Source of the DNA: Thiotrichaceae bacterium
GTDB taxonomy: Bacteria > Pseudomonadota > Gammaproteobacteria > Beggiatoales > Beggiatoaceae
Direction: 5' to 3'
DNA: 64,000 nucleotides
Assembly (NCBI GenBank): GCA_028688145.1
Contig: JAQTYU010000005.1
Coordinates: 62,001-126,000 of the forward strand
Shown: positions 1-8,504 of the stretch, piece by piece
Layout: each line of letters opens with the position of its first letter
How positions within the stretch are numbered: position 1 is the first letter of the stretch
Program-made: the position numbers and the translations under genes
Notes under the pieces: model-generated
The model's input: only the letters and a program-made list of their open reading frames with translations
What the model was told of the DNA's origin: nothing
The model's database searches: none

Positions 1-2
1 TT

Positions 3-998
3 TATTACCATGCCCTGCAAAAGAATGATCCTGTATTTTTTCGTTCTATGTTGCAACTAGTGGGTTTAAAACTGAGCCAAAACTGGGAAATTGACGAACA
101 TGCAAAACTTATCCTTGTTGATATAGAAACGCCTGAAGGTCAGTCTTTTTGGCAAAATCCACCGAAGGAAGCGGTGTTGATCGCTTATGCACGACAAAAT
201 GATATACAAACGCCATGGTTTCTCCCCAAACCGATTCGCACCCAATCCCTTATTCAATTATTGAATGAGCTGGCTGAACATGTCTGTTGTGAAGATGAGC
301 CTAAGCCACAAGTAAACAAACCCCAACCTTCACATGCCGATATAGTAAAGGCGAAGGCAAGCAATTTCTTTCAAGCAGAATATTATCTGGTCGGTGTACT
401 ACAACAAATTTTACAAGGGCAATCGATTACACGAGTACAATGCACGGGATTTCCTCCCTTGTATATCATTCCCGAAGAACGTCGCTGCTTTACCCATCAA
501 GTACAATTTAATCAAATTAATACGGCACAAAAAATGTTTTATGCTGCCAGTATTGACGAAATCGAATGCGAAACAGTCAGCGCAGAACAATTACAGCAAG
601 AAATCAAACAACAACACCTCGTCGCCTATCCCGTTGAAACGATGCTTTGGCTCAGTGCAATGTGCGCCTCTCAAGGGCGTTTTTCATCTGCGGGGGCGCA
701 AAATAAATTTATGCGTTTAGTACAGTGGCCCAATTTTGCCCTCTTTCCCTATCAGCCCTATCACATGAATCTGGCGGCATACATGCTGAAAAATATTGCT
801 GATGTGCATGGAATCGCACAGAAGACTCAATGTAGTTTAGAAAATGTGGTGGACTTTACCAACGCTTGTTCTATTATAGGAATACTTAAATATGAACAAG
901 AACATAAAATTGTTGAAAAACAACTTCCTGAGGCACGGCGCAGTTTATTCAAAACCATCCTTCAACGTTTAGCTGACACAGTCACGTTTCACAAATGA
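3..998 (+). CDS. GTPase-module partner protein (5'-truncated by window edge)
   Basis: The frame is open to the left edge. The residues before the first ATG (position 48) read as ordinary coding sequence (DPVFFRS then MLQLVGLKLS), so the gene probably begins outside the window. The N-terminal part (LILVDIETP, later WFLPKPIRTQSL) looks like a degenerate receiver-type alpha/beta domain. The C-terminal part (YPVETMLWLSAMCASQGR, QWPNFALFP, then a helical end with DFTNACSIIGI) matches my recollection of an uncharacterised domain encoded just before Ras-like GTPases in gammaproteobacteria. The stop overlaps the start of the GTPase gene, giving a tight operon of three. It may act as sensor or adaptor for the GTPase; that role is inferred. 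Confidence 0.6.
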   Translation, partial: YYHALQKNDPVFFRSMLQLVGLKLSQNWEIDEHAKLILVDIETPEGQSFWQNPPKEAVLIAYARQNDIQTPWFLPKPIRTQSLIQLLNELAEHVCCEDEPKPQVNKPQPSHADIVKAKASNFFQAEYYLVGVLQQILQGQSITRVQCTGFPPLYIIPEERRCFTHQVQFNQINTAQKMFYAASIDEIECETVSAEQLQQEIKQQHLVAYPVETMLWLSAMCASQGRFSSAGAQNKFMRLVQWPNFALFPYQPYHMNLAAYMLKNIADVHGIAQKTQCSLENVVDFTNACSIIGILKYEQEHKIVEKQLPEARRSLFKTILQRLADTVTFHK

Positions 999-1528
999 GA
1001 AAAGATCAGATTAAGCTGGTGTTCACGGGTAATATGGGGGCAGGCAAGACCACGGCAATTGCTTCGATCAGTGAGATTCCCGTGATTAATACCGATGTGC
1101 TCATGAGTTCAGGAGCAAGCGCCGATAAGGAAAGAACCACTGTTGCTATGGATTATGGCGAATTAACCTTAGGCAGTGGCGAAAAATTATTTTTATACGG
1201 AACGCCGGGGCAGCAACGTTTCGATTACATGTGGCAGATTTTAATTCAAGGCGGCTTGGGCTTGATCATTCTGATTGATAATTCAGGAGATGATCCCATC
1301 GGTGATTTAGCACGCTATCTTGATAGTTTTCATGATTTTATTCAGGAAACAGGCGCAGTGATTGGCGTAACTCACACTGATGATGCACCGCGCCCTGATT
1401 TGCAAATGTATTATCATTATTTACAAGAGCGGGGCTTGCAGCTCCCTGTGTTTCCAATCGATGCTCGCTCGCGTGAAAGTGTGGTGATGTTGATTCAAGC
1501 TTTATTAGCAATCTTAGAATATGGTTAA
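995..1528 (+). CDS. Ras-like small GTPase (COG2229/MglA-like)
   Basis: A 177-residue P-loop GTPase. The Walker A/G1 motif is GNMGAGKTT near residue 12. G3 is GTPGQQRF, with Gly replacing the usual Asp as is typical of the COG2229 group. G4 is THTD. Its start overlaps the stop of the preceding gene by four bases, and its end overlaps the following roadblock/LC7 gene. Such GTPase-roadblock pairs are known as polarity switches (MglA-MglB) in gliding and type IV pilus-dependent motility. The same role here is inference, consistent with a pilA gene 4 kb away. Confidence 0.85.
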   Translation: MRKDQIKLVFTGNMGAGKTTAIASISEIPVINTDVLMSSGASADKERTTVAMDYGELTLGSGEKLFLYGTPGQQRFDYMWQILIQGGLGLIILIDNSGDDPIGDLARYLDSFHDFIQETGAVIGVTHTDDAPRPDLQMYYHYLQERGLQLPVFPIDARSRESVVMLIQALLAILEYG

Positions 1529-1922
1529 GGACTCCAATATTATGCTCTCTAAATTAGCTACCATCCAATTAGAACAACGTTTAAGTAAATTAATCGAGCA
1601 ATGCAGCGCAGTGGATGCGGCTGTGGTTGCTACCTTGGATGGTTATACTTGTGCAATGAAACAACGCTCGCAGCAATATCCTTTGGAACGCTTAGCGACC
1701 ATGGGCAGTACTTTAATGTCTTTGGGAGACACGATTACCGCAGAACTGCGTCTAGGCACTTGTGACAATATTATTTCGGAAAATAAAAATGGTATCGTTG
1801 CCTTCATGCACATTGATGATAATTTGGTGTTAATTACCTTAGCAACCCAGAAAAATGCCTTGGGAATGTTGTTAAGTCATTCGCGCCGCTGTGCCGAAGA
1901 AATGAAAAAAGTAGTGGTTTAA
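1521..1922 (+). CDS. Roadblock/LC7 domain protein (MglB-like)
   Basis: A 133-residue protein with the roadblock/LC7 fold pattern: an amphipathic N-terminal helix, a strand reading AAVVATLDGYTCA, a helix with MGSTLMSLGDTI, and strands NGIVAFMHIDDNLVLITLA. Roadblock proteins are GTPase-activating or scaffolding partners of small Ras-like GTPases, and the gene overlaps the GTPase stop by eight bases. An alternative ATG lies seven codons downstream (1542), giving MLSKLATIQL. It is the last gene of the operon and is followed at once by a strong terminator. Confidence 0.8.
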   Translation: MVKDSNIMLSKLATIQLEQRLSKLIEQCSAVDAAVVATLDGYTCAMKQRSQQYPLERLATMGSTLMSLGDTITAELRLGTCDNIISENKNGIVAFMHIDDNLVLITLATQKNALGMLLSHSRRCAEEMKKVVV

Positions 1923-1935
1923 ACATTGAATAACG

Positions 1936-1968
1936 CCTTGAGGAATAGTCTCATTCCTCAAGGTTTTT
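1936..1968 (+). terminator. Rho-independent terminator of the GTPase operon
   Basis: A perfect 11-bp stem (CCTTGAGGAAT / ATTCCTCAAGG) with a six-base loop is followed by five T residues. Confidence 0.9.
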
Positions 1969-2012
1969 ACTTGAACAAATTGTAAATTAAATATTGAGTA
2001 TCATACGCAGTT

Positions 2013-2921
2013 ATGGAATTTGGAAAAGTTACTGATTTACAAGCGATAGACTTCACGCTCCCTCCCGACCATCCTCTCACTGCCCATAGTCTGCAACGTG
2101 CCTCCCACAGCACTTCAGCACAAATTTATGTGGGTTGCCCCGTCTGGGCAAATAAACACTGGCTTGGAACTTGGTATCCTGCCACCGCGAAAGATGCAAG
2201 TTTTCTGTCACATTATGTCAAGCAATTCAACAGCATTGAATTAAACAGCACCCATTATCACTTGCCTGATATTGCCACGATGCAACGTTGGAAAGTAACC
2301 GCACCGCGTCACTTTCGTTTCTGCCCAAAAATTTTACAAGAAATTAGTCATTATCAATTATTTGACGGCACAGCCGCGCCCTTGTTAGCCGAATTTTGTG
2401 CACATTTACAATTATTAGAAGAGAAACTGGGCTGTGCTTTCCTGCAATTACCCAGCTATTTCACCCCCGACAAATTGCCATTGTTGGAAAACTTATTGCA
2501 TGTCCTGCCCCCAACTTTCCCGCTCGCAGTCGAAATACGCCATCCTGCCTGTTTTCAGCCTGAATTTTTTAAACGTTATTTAGATTTACTGCAGCACTAT
2601 CAGCTCAGCACCGTGATTACCGATGTTGCGGGCAGACGAGATGCCTTACAGTTAGCATTGACTTCGTCCACAGCATTAATTCGTTTTGTGGGAAATAGTC
2701 TGCATCCTAGCGATTTTCAACGTTTAGATGCCTGGGTCGAACGTATTGCAGTATGGTTGGAACAAGGTTTACAGCAGTTGTATTTTTTCTTGCATCAGCC
2801 GGATAACACGCTCGCGCCCGAACTGGTGGTGTATTTTATCGAGCGCTTAAACCAACGTTGTCAATTACAACTCGCCATTCCTCAAAAACAAGCACAAGTG
2901 CAACAAGGAAAATTATTTTAA
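2013..2921 (+). CDS. DUF72 family protein (YecE-like)
   Basis: A 302-residue protein of the DUF72/YecE family, a TIM-barrel-like fold of unknown biochemical function. Family signatures are IYVGCPVWANKHWLGTWYP near residue 38, FNSIELNSTHYHLP, FRFCPKILQEISH, LGCAFLQLPSYF and LAVEIRHPACF. The length is normal for the family. It stands alone after the GTPase-operon terminator. Cysteine replaces the usual Ser/Thr in the first motif. Confidence 0.85.
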   Translation: MEFGKVTDLQAIDFTLPPDHPLTAHSLQRASHSTSAQIYVGCPVWANKHWLGTWYPATAKDASFLSHYVKQFNSIELNSTHYHLPDIATMQRWKVTAPRHFRFCPKILQEISHYQLFDGTAAPLLAEFCAHLQLLEEKLGCAFLQLPSYFTPDKLPLLENLLHVLPPTFPLAVEIRHPACFQPEFFKRYLDLLQHYQLSTVITDVAGRRDALQLALTSSTALIRFVGNSLHPSDFQRLDAWVERIAVWLEQGLQQLYFFLHQPDNTLAPELVVYFIERLNQRCQLQLAIPQKQAQVQQGKLF

Positions 2922-2983
2922 GGCACATAGAATTCTTGTTAGAATGCAACGACAAAGCTTGGTATAACCAGAGGACAATCCAG

Positions 2984-3187
2984 ATGTCAAAACCAATTTA
3001 TATTATTATTGAAAAGCGTACCGATACGGCTTTGGCTGAAGAAGTGAATAAAAAAATTAGAGAAGGCTATGTTCCACATGGCAATCTTGTGATTTGTGCT
3101 GATCAAGCAGGCTTTACCCAAAGTTACACCCAAGCTTTACTGCTAAGAGCGCAACCTGCCGCAGCTCCAGCAAAACCTAAAGCTTAA
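2984..3187 (+). CDS. Small DUF1737-like protein, 67 aa
   Basis: A short protein starting MSKPIYIIIEK. It has a beta strand, a helix (ALAEEVNKKIREGY), the phrase VPHGNLVICAD and a YTQALL stretch, the pattern of the small DUF1737 family of unknown function. The start is set by a GAGGA ribosome-binding site at 2971-2975, nine bases before ATG 2984; a longer open frame upstream overlaps the DUF72 gene and is not needed. The C-terminus is a low-complexity Ala/Pro/Lys tail. Confidence 0.7.
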   Translation: MSKPIYIIIEKRTDTALAEEVNKKIREGYVPHGNLVICADQAGFTQSYTQALLLRAQPAAAPAKPKA

Positions 3188-3316
3188 GTTTTATGGGCAT
3201 GAATTTACTAAAAACAGTATTTTTAAATTTGACGGGATAGATGTTTCTCTAAGCGCAAGCTCAGGGAAAATTTAAAATCGTTCATGTGCTGCAATTAAAA
3301 TAACTGAACTGATTCC

Positions 3317-3366
3317 ATAATGGGGTGATTTTTAGCTAACCACTTAAATCACCTCATTATTTTTTG
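3317..3366. terminator. Bidirectional terminator between convergent genes
   Basis: A 15-bp stem (ATAATGGGGTGATTT / AAATCACCTCATTAT, one G-T pair) with T-rich flank on the plus side separates the plus-strand small gene from the convergent minus-strand gene. Confidence 0.75.
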
Positions 3367-3379
3367 AAATGCGGATTTT

Positions 3380-4204
3380 TTAACGTGTACGCAAACTAAT
3401 CCAAAGTTTTCGTAAGGGAGTCACCCGCACCGCATGTTTAAAAAGTTGATAACCATCATTCTCTAGCTCTTGCAGGGTGGCAAGCGAAAGTTGAATTCTT
3501 ACCCGCCCTGAACGTTGGGTTTCATAATCAAGCAGCGGCAATTGCGTTAATGCCTTGCTGTAATATTTGCGAATTCGTGTCGCTTGATAGGCAAAAATTG
3601 CCTGAACTTTTTCGTTAAAGCGTGCCTCGTAAAAATCTTGAGGTGTTATCTGAAATTGTTTCAGCTCATCTTGCGGTAAATAAATTCGTCCAACCAGTGC
3701 GTCCCGCCGCACATTACGCAAAATGCCCAACAGTTGCATCGCAATTCCCAAGGTGTTTGCATAAGTTAAACTGTTGACATCTTTATAACCCATCACCTGT
3801 GTACACAGTTGGCTGAGTTTGCCCCCTGTCAAATCGCAAAAAGCTTCTAATTCCGCAAAATTCGCATATTCGCCTTGATCTAAATTGTGATCAATGCCGT
3901 GCAGTATTTGTTCAAAATGCTGGACATCTAAGGAACAGGTTTCAATCACTTTGCTTAATTCTACGCACACAGGATGTCGTGCATTACCTGCAAATAGCTC
4001 GGTTATTTCGGCTTGCCACCATTGAAGCTTAGCGCGCGCTACTTGTGGATCATGACATTCATAACTAATTTCTTGCAGCTCGCGCCACAGAGCGTGTAGT
4101 GCAACAATGGCATTGCGCTTTGCAGTGGGCAAAATGCGAATACTGTAATAAAGGCTAGAGCCTTCTCGCACCGCTTTTTCTTCACAATAGGAGAGCGAAT
4201 TCAT
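3380..4204 (-). CDS. Squalene/phytoene synthase-like protein with degenerate metal motifs
   Basis: A 274-residue protein of the trans-isoprenyl diphosphate synthase head-to-head family, closest in pattern to HpnD (SSLYYSIRILP, VARAKLQWWQAEI, GRIYLPQDEL, VTPLRKLWISLR). Both aspartate-rich metal-binding motifs are altered. Where HpnD has DDVVDE, this protein reads QEISYE; where HpnD has a DVxED-type motif, it reads NVRRD. Catalysis by the usual mechanism is therefore doubtful. It is encoded immediately downstream of ubiG (two-base gap). No other hopanoid gene is in the window. Non-catalytic family members such as mitochondrial NDUFAF6 serve respiratory complex I assembly, so a non-enzymatic role is an alternative. 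Confidence 0.75.
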   Translation of the reverse strand: MNSLSYCEEKAVREGSSLYYSIRILPTAKRNAIVALHALWRELQEISYECHDPQVARAKLQWWQAEITELFAGNARHPVCVELSKVIETCSLDVQHFEQILHGIDHNLDQGEYANFAELEAFCDLTGGKLSQLCTQVMGYKDVNSLTYANTLGIAMQLLGILRNVRRDALVGRIYLPQDELKQFQITPQDFYEARFNEKVQAIFAYQATRIRKYYSKALTQLPLLDYETQRSGRVRIQLSLATLQELENDGYQLFKHAVRVTPLRKLWISLRTR

Positions 4205-4206
4205 GA

Positions 4207-4929
4207 TTAGATTGAAGCGTTAGATTGAGTGTGTACAAGATAATTGACGGAAACATCATTGCTTAAGTAATAATGTTTTGTAACAGGATTATATCCCATT
4301 CCTGTGAAGTTTTTGACTGTTAAATCAGCCTGTTCTGCCCACATTGCTAATTCTGCGGGGCGGATAAATTTGGCATAATCATGCGTGCCTTTGGGCAGTA
4401 ATTGCAACACGTATTCAGCCCCCACCACTGCCAGCAAATAGGCTTTCAAATTGCGGTTCAAGGTTGAAAAAAATACATGTCCATTAGGCTTTACCAAACG
4501 TTGGCAGGCTTGAATCACTGAGGCAGGATCGGGCACATGTTCCAACATTTCCATGCAAGTGACTATATCGAAACTAGCAGGCATACTGCTGGCAAGCGCT
4601 TCAGCAGTGATTTGTTGGTAATCCACCTGTAAACCTGACTCGTATAAATGCAGTTTTGCTACATTCAAAGGTTCGCTACTCATGTCAATGCCAGTCACTT
4701 TTGCACCGCTACGCGCCATGCTCTCGCTTAAAATACCGCCGCCGCATCCCACATCTAAAATTTTCTTTCCTGATAAACCCTGAGCACGGGATTCAATATA
4801 TTTTAGACGTAACGGATTAATGTCGTGTAAGGGTTTAAATTCACTGTCTTGATCCCACCAACGGGCAGCTAAGACGGCAAACTTATCTAATTCGCGCGGA
4901 TCAACATTTGTGTTCATAGCGGTATCCAT
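4207..4929 (-). CDS. ubiG: Ubiquinone biosynthesis O-methyltransferase UbiG
   Basis: A class I SAM methyltransferase making the two O-methylations in ubiquinone synthesis. Family signatures are [18 protein letters not shown] near the N-terminus, [12 protein letters not shown], the SAM motif [13 protein letters not shown] near residue 58, [16 protein letters not shown] and FFSTLNRN. The length of 240 is normal. A second ATG four codons in (4917) gives [10 protein letters not shown] and could be the true start; neither has a clear ribosome-binding site. It is co-directional with the degenerate squalene-synthase-like gene. Confidence 0.95.
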   Translation of the reverse strand: MDTAMNTNVDPRELDKFAVLAARWWDQDSEFKPLHDINPLRLKYIESRAQGLSGKKILDVGCGGGILSESMARSGAKVTGIDMSSEPLNVAKLHLYESGLQVDYQQITAEALASSMPASFDIVTCMEMLEHVPDPASVIQACQRLVKPNGHVFFSTLNRNLKAYLLAVVGAEYVLQLLPKGTHDYAKFIRPAELAMWAEQADLTVKNFTGMGYNPVTKHYYLSNDVSVNYLVHTQSNASI

Positions 4930-5117
4930 GAGTTCTTCTGCAAGGAGGACATATTATAACCTGTATATTGAGGTTCTTAATGAATAAATTAAGCTGCTAC
5001 ACCGCCCTGAGCTTAGAAACAATATTAATTGAAGTGTTTTATTTCAACAAGTACAGATAATAGTAAGTCCATCTAAGTCCATAACTCATTGAATTTTTTT
5101 AGTTAAAGTAAGTAGTT

Positions 5118-5146
5118 CATTTCAACAGCTATAAACTGCTGAAATG
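5118..5146. other. Inverted repeat in the pilA upstream region
   Basis: CATTTCAACAG and CTGCTGAAATG form an 11-bp hairpin with one G-T pair around a seven-base loop. It lies about 160 bp upstream of the sigma-54 promoter. It could be an operator or a terminator for neither gene; no function is assigned. Confidence 0.4.
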
Positions 5147-5280
5147 AGCAAAGGTAAATTTACATATTTAATCATTAAAATCAATATATTAGAAGTATGC
5201 ATACAAACAGGGGAAGCATAAGTATTTTTATGTAGTAAATGCTATATTTGTAACAAATTGAATTTAAACAACTAATAAAG

Positions 5281-5296
5281 TGGCTCACTTATTGCT
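5281..5296 (+). promoter_or_regulatory. Sigma-54 promoter of pilA
   Basis: TGGC at 5281-5284 and TTGC at 5292-5295 give the exact GG-to-GC spacing of 12 bases required by RpoN. Pilin genes in gammaproteobacteria are commonly RpoN/PilR-dependent. The site is 145 bp before the pilA ATG, so the mRNA leader would be about 130 nt. The remaining bases of the 4930-5440 gap are A/T-rich and hold only this promoter and the hairpin at 5118. Confidence 0.7.
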
Positions 5297-5440
5297 TTAT
5301 TCTAAGCAAGACTTAGACAAACACAATGCGTTTAAGATCGGGAAAATTCAGTAGTGGTTGCTTGGTTATCTTAATTCTGTTGTACAAAATTTTTGGCAGC
5401 AATAACTACTTCAAAACCTCTGTGTTAGGAGCTATATAAA

Positions 5441-5848
5441 ATGAAAATGCAAAAAGGTTTTACCTTGATCGAATTAATGATCGTGGTTGCAATTATCGGC
5501 ATTTTAGCAGCAGTCGCAATTCCTGCTTACAGCGATTACATCAAACGTGCGAAAGTTGTTGAAGGTTTGGGTTTGTTAGCTGGTCTGAAAACGCCAGCTG
5601 AAGAATGGTACGGTTCTAAGGGTGGTACTTCATTCCCATCCGTTGCTAGCTTAGGTGGCAAGACTGGTGGTAAGTACAGCACCCTGATTGGTTTGGATGG
5701 TAGCTTCGCTTACTCCGTCGACTTCTCAGCTTTGGATAAGGATATTACAGGTAAGTTAGTTTTAACCTATGATACCACTAACAAAACTTGGGGTTGCGTC
5801 ACTGGTACGACCACTCCTGCTAAATACTTACCCAGCAACTGCAAATAA
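5441..5848 (+). CDS. pilA: Type IV major pilin PilA
   Basis: A 135-residue prepilin with a six-residue leader (MKMQKG), a cleavage site before Phe, Glu at mature position 5 (FTLIE) and the hydrophobic spine through [11 protein letters not shown]. Two cysteines near the C-terminus (GCVTG and SNCK) would form the pilin disulfide loop. AGGAG precedes the ATG. It would form the type IV pilus fibre for twitching or gliding, adhesion or DNA uptake. It is a single gene under a sigma-54 promoter and ends at a strong terminator. Confidence 0.93.
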   Translation: MKMQKGFTLIELMIVVAIIGILAAVAIPAYSDYIKRAKVVEGLGLLAGLKTPAEEWYGSKGGTSFPSVASLGGKTGGKYSTLIGLDGSFAYSVDFSALDKDITGKLVLTYDTTNKTWGCVTGTTTPAKYLPSNCK

Positions 5849-5893
5849 TAGCCTGCTTGGTTAGTAGATTCTCTTAGAATATCGAGAGAGCTG

Positions 5894-5925
5894 AAAAGCC
5901 CACCCCTCAAAAGGTGGGCTTTTTC
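5894..5925. terminator. Bidirectional terminator between pilA and cysG
   Basis: Stem AAAAGCCCACC / GGTGGGCTTTT has T runs on both strands and lies between the convergent stops. Confidence 0.9.
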
Positions 5926-5944
5926 ACGTCTGCGATGTTACAGA

Positions 5945-7384
5945 TTAACCGTGACTAATATCCTCTTCTGGCAAATTGGGAAAAGTTTCCACTGTGGATG
6001 AATCAAACCATGCTAACTTTTCATGCAGTTTCACCACTTCCCCCACAATAATTAAACTGGGTAAGGTGATTTGAGCATGGCTAATCATTGTGGGCAAGGT
6101 TTCTAAATTTGCAATTAACACTTTTTGCTGGCGCGTAGTGGCTTGTTGCACCAAAGCAGCAGGATGTGTGGGCGGTAAACCATGCACGATTAATTCGCGA
6201 CACAAAATTTCTACTCCTCTTAATCCCATGTAAACCACGACAGTTTGCTGCTGTTGAGCCAAAACCTGCCAATTGAGATTCATCGTATTGTCTTTTAAAT
6301 GTCCCGTGACAAAGACACAAGACTGAGCATAATCACGATGTGTCAGCGGAATTCCCGCATACGCGCCTGCACCCAAAGCCGCAGTAATTCCAGGTACAAC
6401 TTGAAATGGAATACCTTCTTCCATCAATGTTTCAATTTCTTCCCCGCCGCGCCCAAACATAAACGGATCACCACCTTTGAGGCGCAATACCCGTTTACCT
6501 TGTTTTGCCAAAGTAATGAGCAATTTATTAATGTCTTGTTGGGGCAAAGTGTGATGGCTAGGTTCTTTACCGACATAAATTCGCTCTGCTTCACGGCGGG
6601 TTAAAGCCAATACCGCAGGCGAAATCAAACGGTCGTAAACGACAACATCAGCTTGTTGCATGAGACGCAAGGCACGAAACGTTAATAAATCAGGATCACC
6701 TGGTCCCCCTCCGACCAAATAAACTTCACCATACGTGGTTTTACGATCTTCGTCAGGATTTTCTAAACGCTGTTCTAAGGCAGTACGCGCTTCTTTGGTG
6801 TGTCCTGATAACAACATTTCTGAAATCGAACCTTGTAGCACCGATTCCCAAAAACGCCGCCGTTGCCGTAATTCGGGAAAGCGCGATTTTACCCGTTCAC
6901 GGAAATTCTCCACAAACTCGGCTAATTGCCCAAAAGCTGAAGGAATCACGGTTTCTAAACGCGCCCGTAATAAACGCGCAAGAATAGGAGATGCACCGCC
7001 TGTGGAAATTGCAACTTGTACGGGATGGCGATCAATAATTGAAGGCACGATAAAACTGCCCAGTTTGGGCTGATCAATAACATTGACGAACAGATTCTGC
7101 ATGTGCCCTAAAGTAGCAACTTGCTGATTAACAAATTTATTATTGGTTGCTGCGATGACTAAACGACAAGTTTGTAAATCTGTGGGTACAAACTCGCGTG
7201 CATGATGTACCAGTTTACCTTCTTCTGACCACGCCTGAATTTTCGCGCTGACTTGAGGAGCGATAACAATAACTTTTGCTTCAACACGTAATAACAATTC
7301 CACCTTACGGGTCGCAGTATTTCCACCCCCGACAACGAGGCAAGGTTGATGCTGTAATTTTAAAAAAATAGGTAGAAAATTCAT
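5945..7384 (-). CDS. cysG: Siroheme synthase CysG
   Basis: A 479-residue trifunctional enzyme. The N-terminal domain (to about residue 210) is the precorrin-2 dehydrogenase/sirohydrochlorin ferrochelatase, with the nucleotide-binding turn VVGGGNTATRKVELLL and STGGASPILARLLR. The C-terminal domain is uroporphyrinogen III methyltransferase, with GEVYLVGGGPGDPDLLT near residue 219, VVYDRLIS, RLKGGDPFMFGRGGEE and VVPGITAALGAGAYAGIPLTHRDYA. The product, siroheme, is the cofactor of assimilatory sulfite and nitrite reductases and of Dsr-type sulfite reductase. It is divergent from tusA, which fits a sulfur-metabolism neighbourhood. Confidence 0.96.
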   Translation of the reverse strand: MNFLPIFLKLQHQPCLVVGGGNTATRKVELLLRVEAKVIVIAPQVSAKIQAWSEEGKLVHHAREFVPTDLQTCRLVIAATNNKFVNQQVATLGHMQNLFVNVIDQPKLGSFIVPSIIDRHPVQVAISTGGASPILARLLRARLETVIPSAFGQLAEFVENFRERVKSRFPELRQRRRFWESVLQGSISEMLLSGHTKEARTALEQRLENPDEDRKTTYGEVYLVGGGPGDPDLLTFRALRLMQQADVVVYDRLISPAVLALTRREAERIYVGKEPSHHTLPQQDINKLLITLAKQGKRVLRLKGGDPFMFGRGGEEIETLMEEGIPFQVVPGITAALGAGAYAGIPLTHRDYAQSCVFVTGHLKDNTMNLNWQVLAQQQQTVVVYMGLRGVEILCRELIVHGLPPTHPAALVQQATTRQQKVLIANLETLPTMISHAQITLPSLIIVGEVVKLHEKLAWFDSSTVETFPNLPEEDISHG

Positions 7385-7532
7385 AGTAAAAACAATTCCT
7401 TGCCTGTTATATGATTTTTAGATTATCGATAAGATTTTATCGTATAAGACATCATCTTGCCTAAATCGGTTAATTAGTATATAAGAATAAGATGTTGTAC
7501 TTCTGAAATAGTTGATTAAAGGAGAGTATATT

Positions 7533-7763
7533 ATGGCAAATTTTGACCAAGAATTAGATGCTTGTGGCTTAAATTGTCCCTTGCCTATTTTACGCACTAA
7601 AAAGGCGTTGACGGCAATGAATGCAGGGCAAGTGTTACATGTAATCGCAACCGATCCCGGCTCGGTGAAAGATATTCCCGTGTTTGCCAAACAAACAGGA
7701 AATACCTTGTTGGAATCTTCAGAAATTGAAGGCAAATATCATTACCTCATCCAAAAAAGCTAA
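7533..7763 (+). CDS. tusA: TusA-family sulfurtransferase
   Basis: A 76-residue SirA/TusA-fold sulfur carrier. The signature DACGLNCPLPILRTKKAL contains the Cys-Pro-x-Pro motif whose cysteine carries the persulfide. The start is set by GGAG at 7521-7524 before ATG 7533; an upstream in-frame TTG lies before the ribosome-binding site and is rejected. It is paired 21 bp upstream of a DsrE2-like gene, the arrangement seen in sulfur oxidisers where TusA and DsrE2 shuttle sulfane sulfur in the cytoplasm. Confidence 0.92.
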   Translation: MANFDQELDACGLNCPLPILRTKKALTAMNAGQVLHVIATDPGSVKDIPVFAKQTGNTLLESSEIEGKYHYLIQKS

Positions 7764-7784
7764 ATAGTCACAGGTCTCTGAGTC

Positions 7785-8255
7785 ATGTCTGAAAACAAGA
7801 GTTTAGCGATTATCGCAACCAAAGGTTCGTTAGATTGGGCTTATCCGCCCTTTATTCTTGCCTCGACGGCGGCGGCTTTGGGTTATGATGTTCAAATCTT
7901 TTTCACTTTTTACGGGTTAAATTTGGTTCGTAGAAAATTAGATTTACGGATTTCTCCCTTGGGCAATCCCGCAATGCCAATGCCGTTTCCTGTGCCTACC
8001 GTAGTCCAAGCTTTACCCGGCATGGAATACATCATGACGGCAATGATGGAGCGTAAAATAAAAGACAAAGGCGTTGCCAGCATCGAAGAATTACGTGATC
8101 TCTGCATCGAAGCTGAGGTAAAACTGGTTGCGTGCCAAATGACCGTAGATTTATTCGATTATTCACATGATGACTTCTTACCTTGTGTTGAATATGGCGG
8201 CGCGGCAAGCTTTTTAGATTTTGCAGGCAACTCCGATATTTGTCTGTATATTTAA
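7785..8255 (+). CDS. DsrE2-like sulfur relay protein
   Basis: A 156-residue DsrE/DsrF-like protein, close to the DsrE2/peroxiredoxin-like group. It starts LAIIATKGSLDWAYPPFILASTAAALGYDV, with a FFTFYGLNLV segment. The candidate persulfide cysteine lies in KLVACQMTVDLF. Hydrophobic stretches are compatible with membrane association. It is downstream of tusA in an apparent two-gene operon. Known TusA-DsrE2 pairs exchange persulfide sulfur, so the same is likely here. A rhodanese, often the third member, is absent from this window. Confidence 0.85.
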   Translation: MSENKSLAIIATKGSLDWAYPPFILASTAAALGYDVQIFFTFYGLNLVRRKLDLRISPLGNPAMPMPFPVPTVVQALPGMEYIMTAMMERKIKDKGVASIEELRDLCIEAEVKLVACQMTVDLFDYSHDDFLPCVEYGGAASFLDFAGNSDICLYI

Positions 8256-8296
8256 CGACTCGTTTATCTTGACTTTGTAAGCATCCTACCCCAAAT

Positions 8297-8324
8297 TATC
8301 GCTGCAAGCTGCTATGCAGCGATA
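8297..8324 (+). terminator. Hairpin after tusA-dsrE2
   Basis: TATCGCTGCA and TGCAGCGATA pair perfectly around an eight-base loop, 41 bp after the dsrE2 stop. The following bases are only moderately T-rich. Confidence 0.5.
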
Positions 8325-8504
8325 GTGTCTTTGTTTCAAAACACCTACACAATAATCTGTTGTGAACGCCTTATTGCGCTCGAAGTCTCGTCTGCTTGCT
8401 GCTATACTGTAAAGTTTTTATAGGGTTACTAATTTTAAGAATAATTAACCCAATAATATCCCATTCAGCAACCCTACGCTCCAACGCACTTTCGGAATCC
8501 ATAG

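Noticed and set aside
2858-2983. Longer N-terminus for the 67-residue protein
   Set aside because: The extension overlaps the DUF72 gene in another frame, and the ribosome-binding site at 2971 points to ATG 2984.
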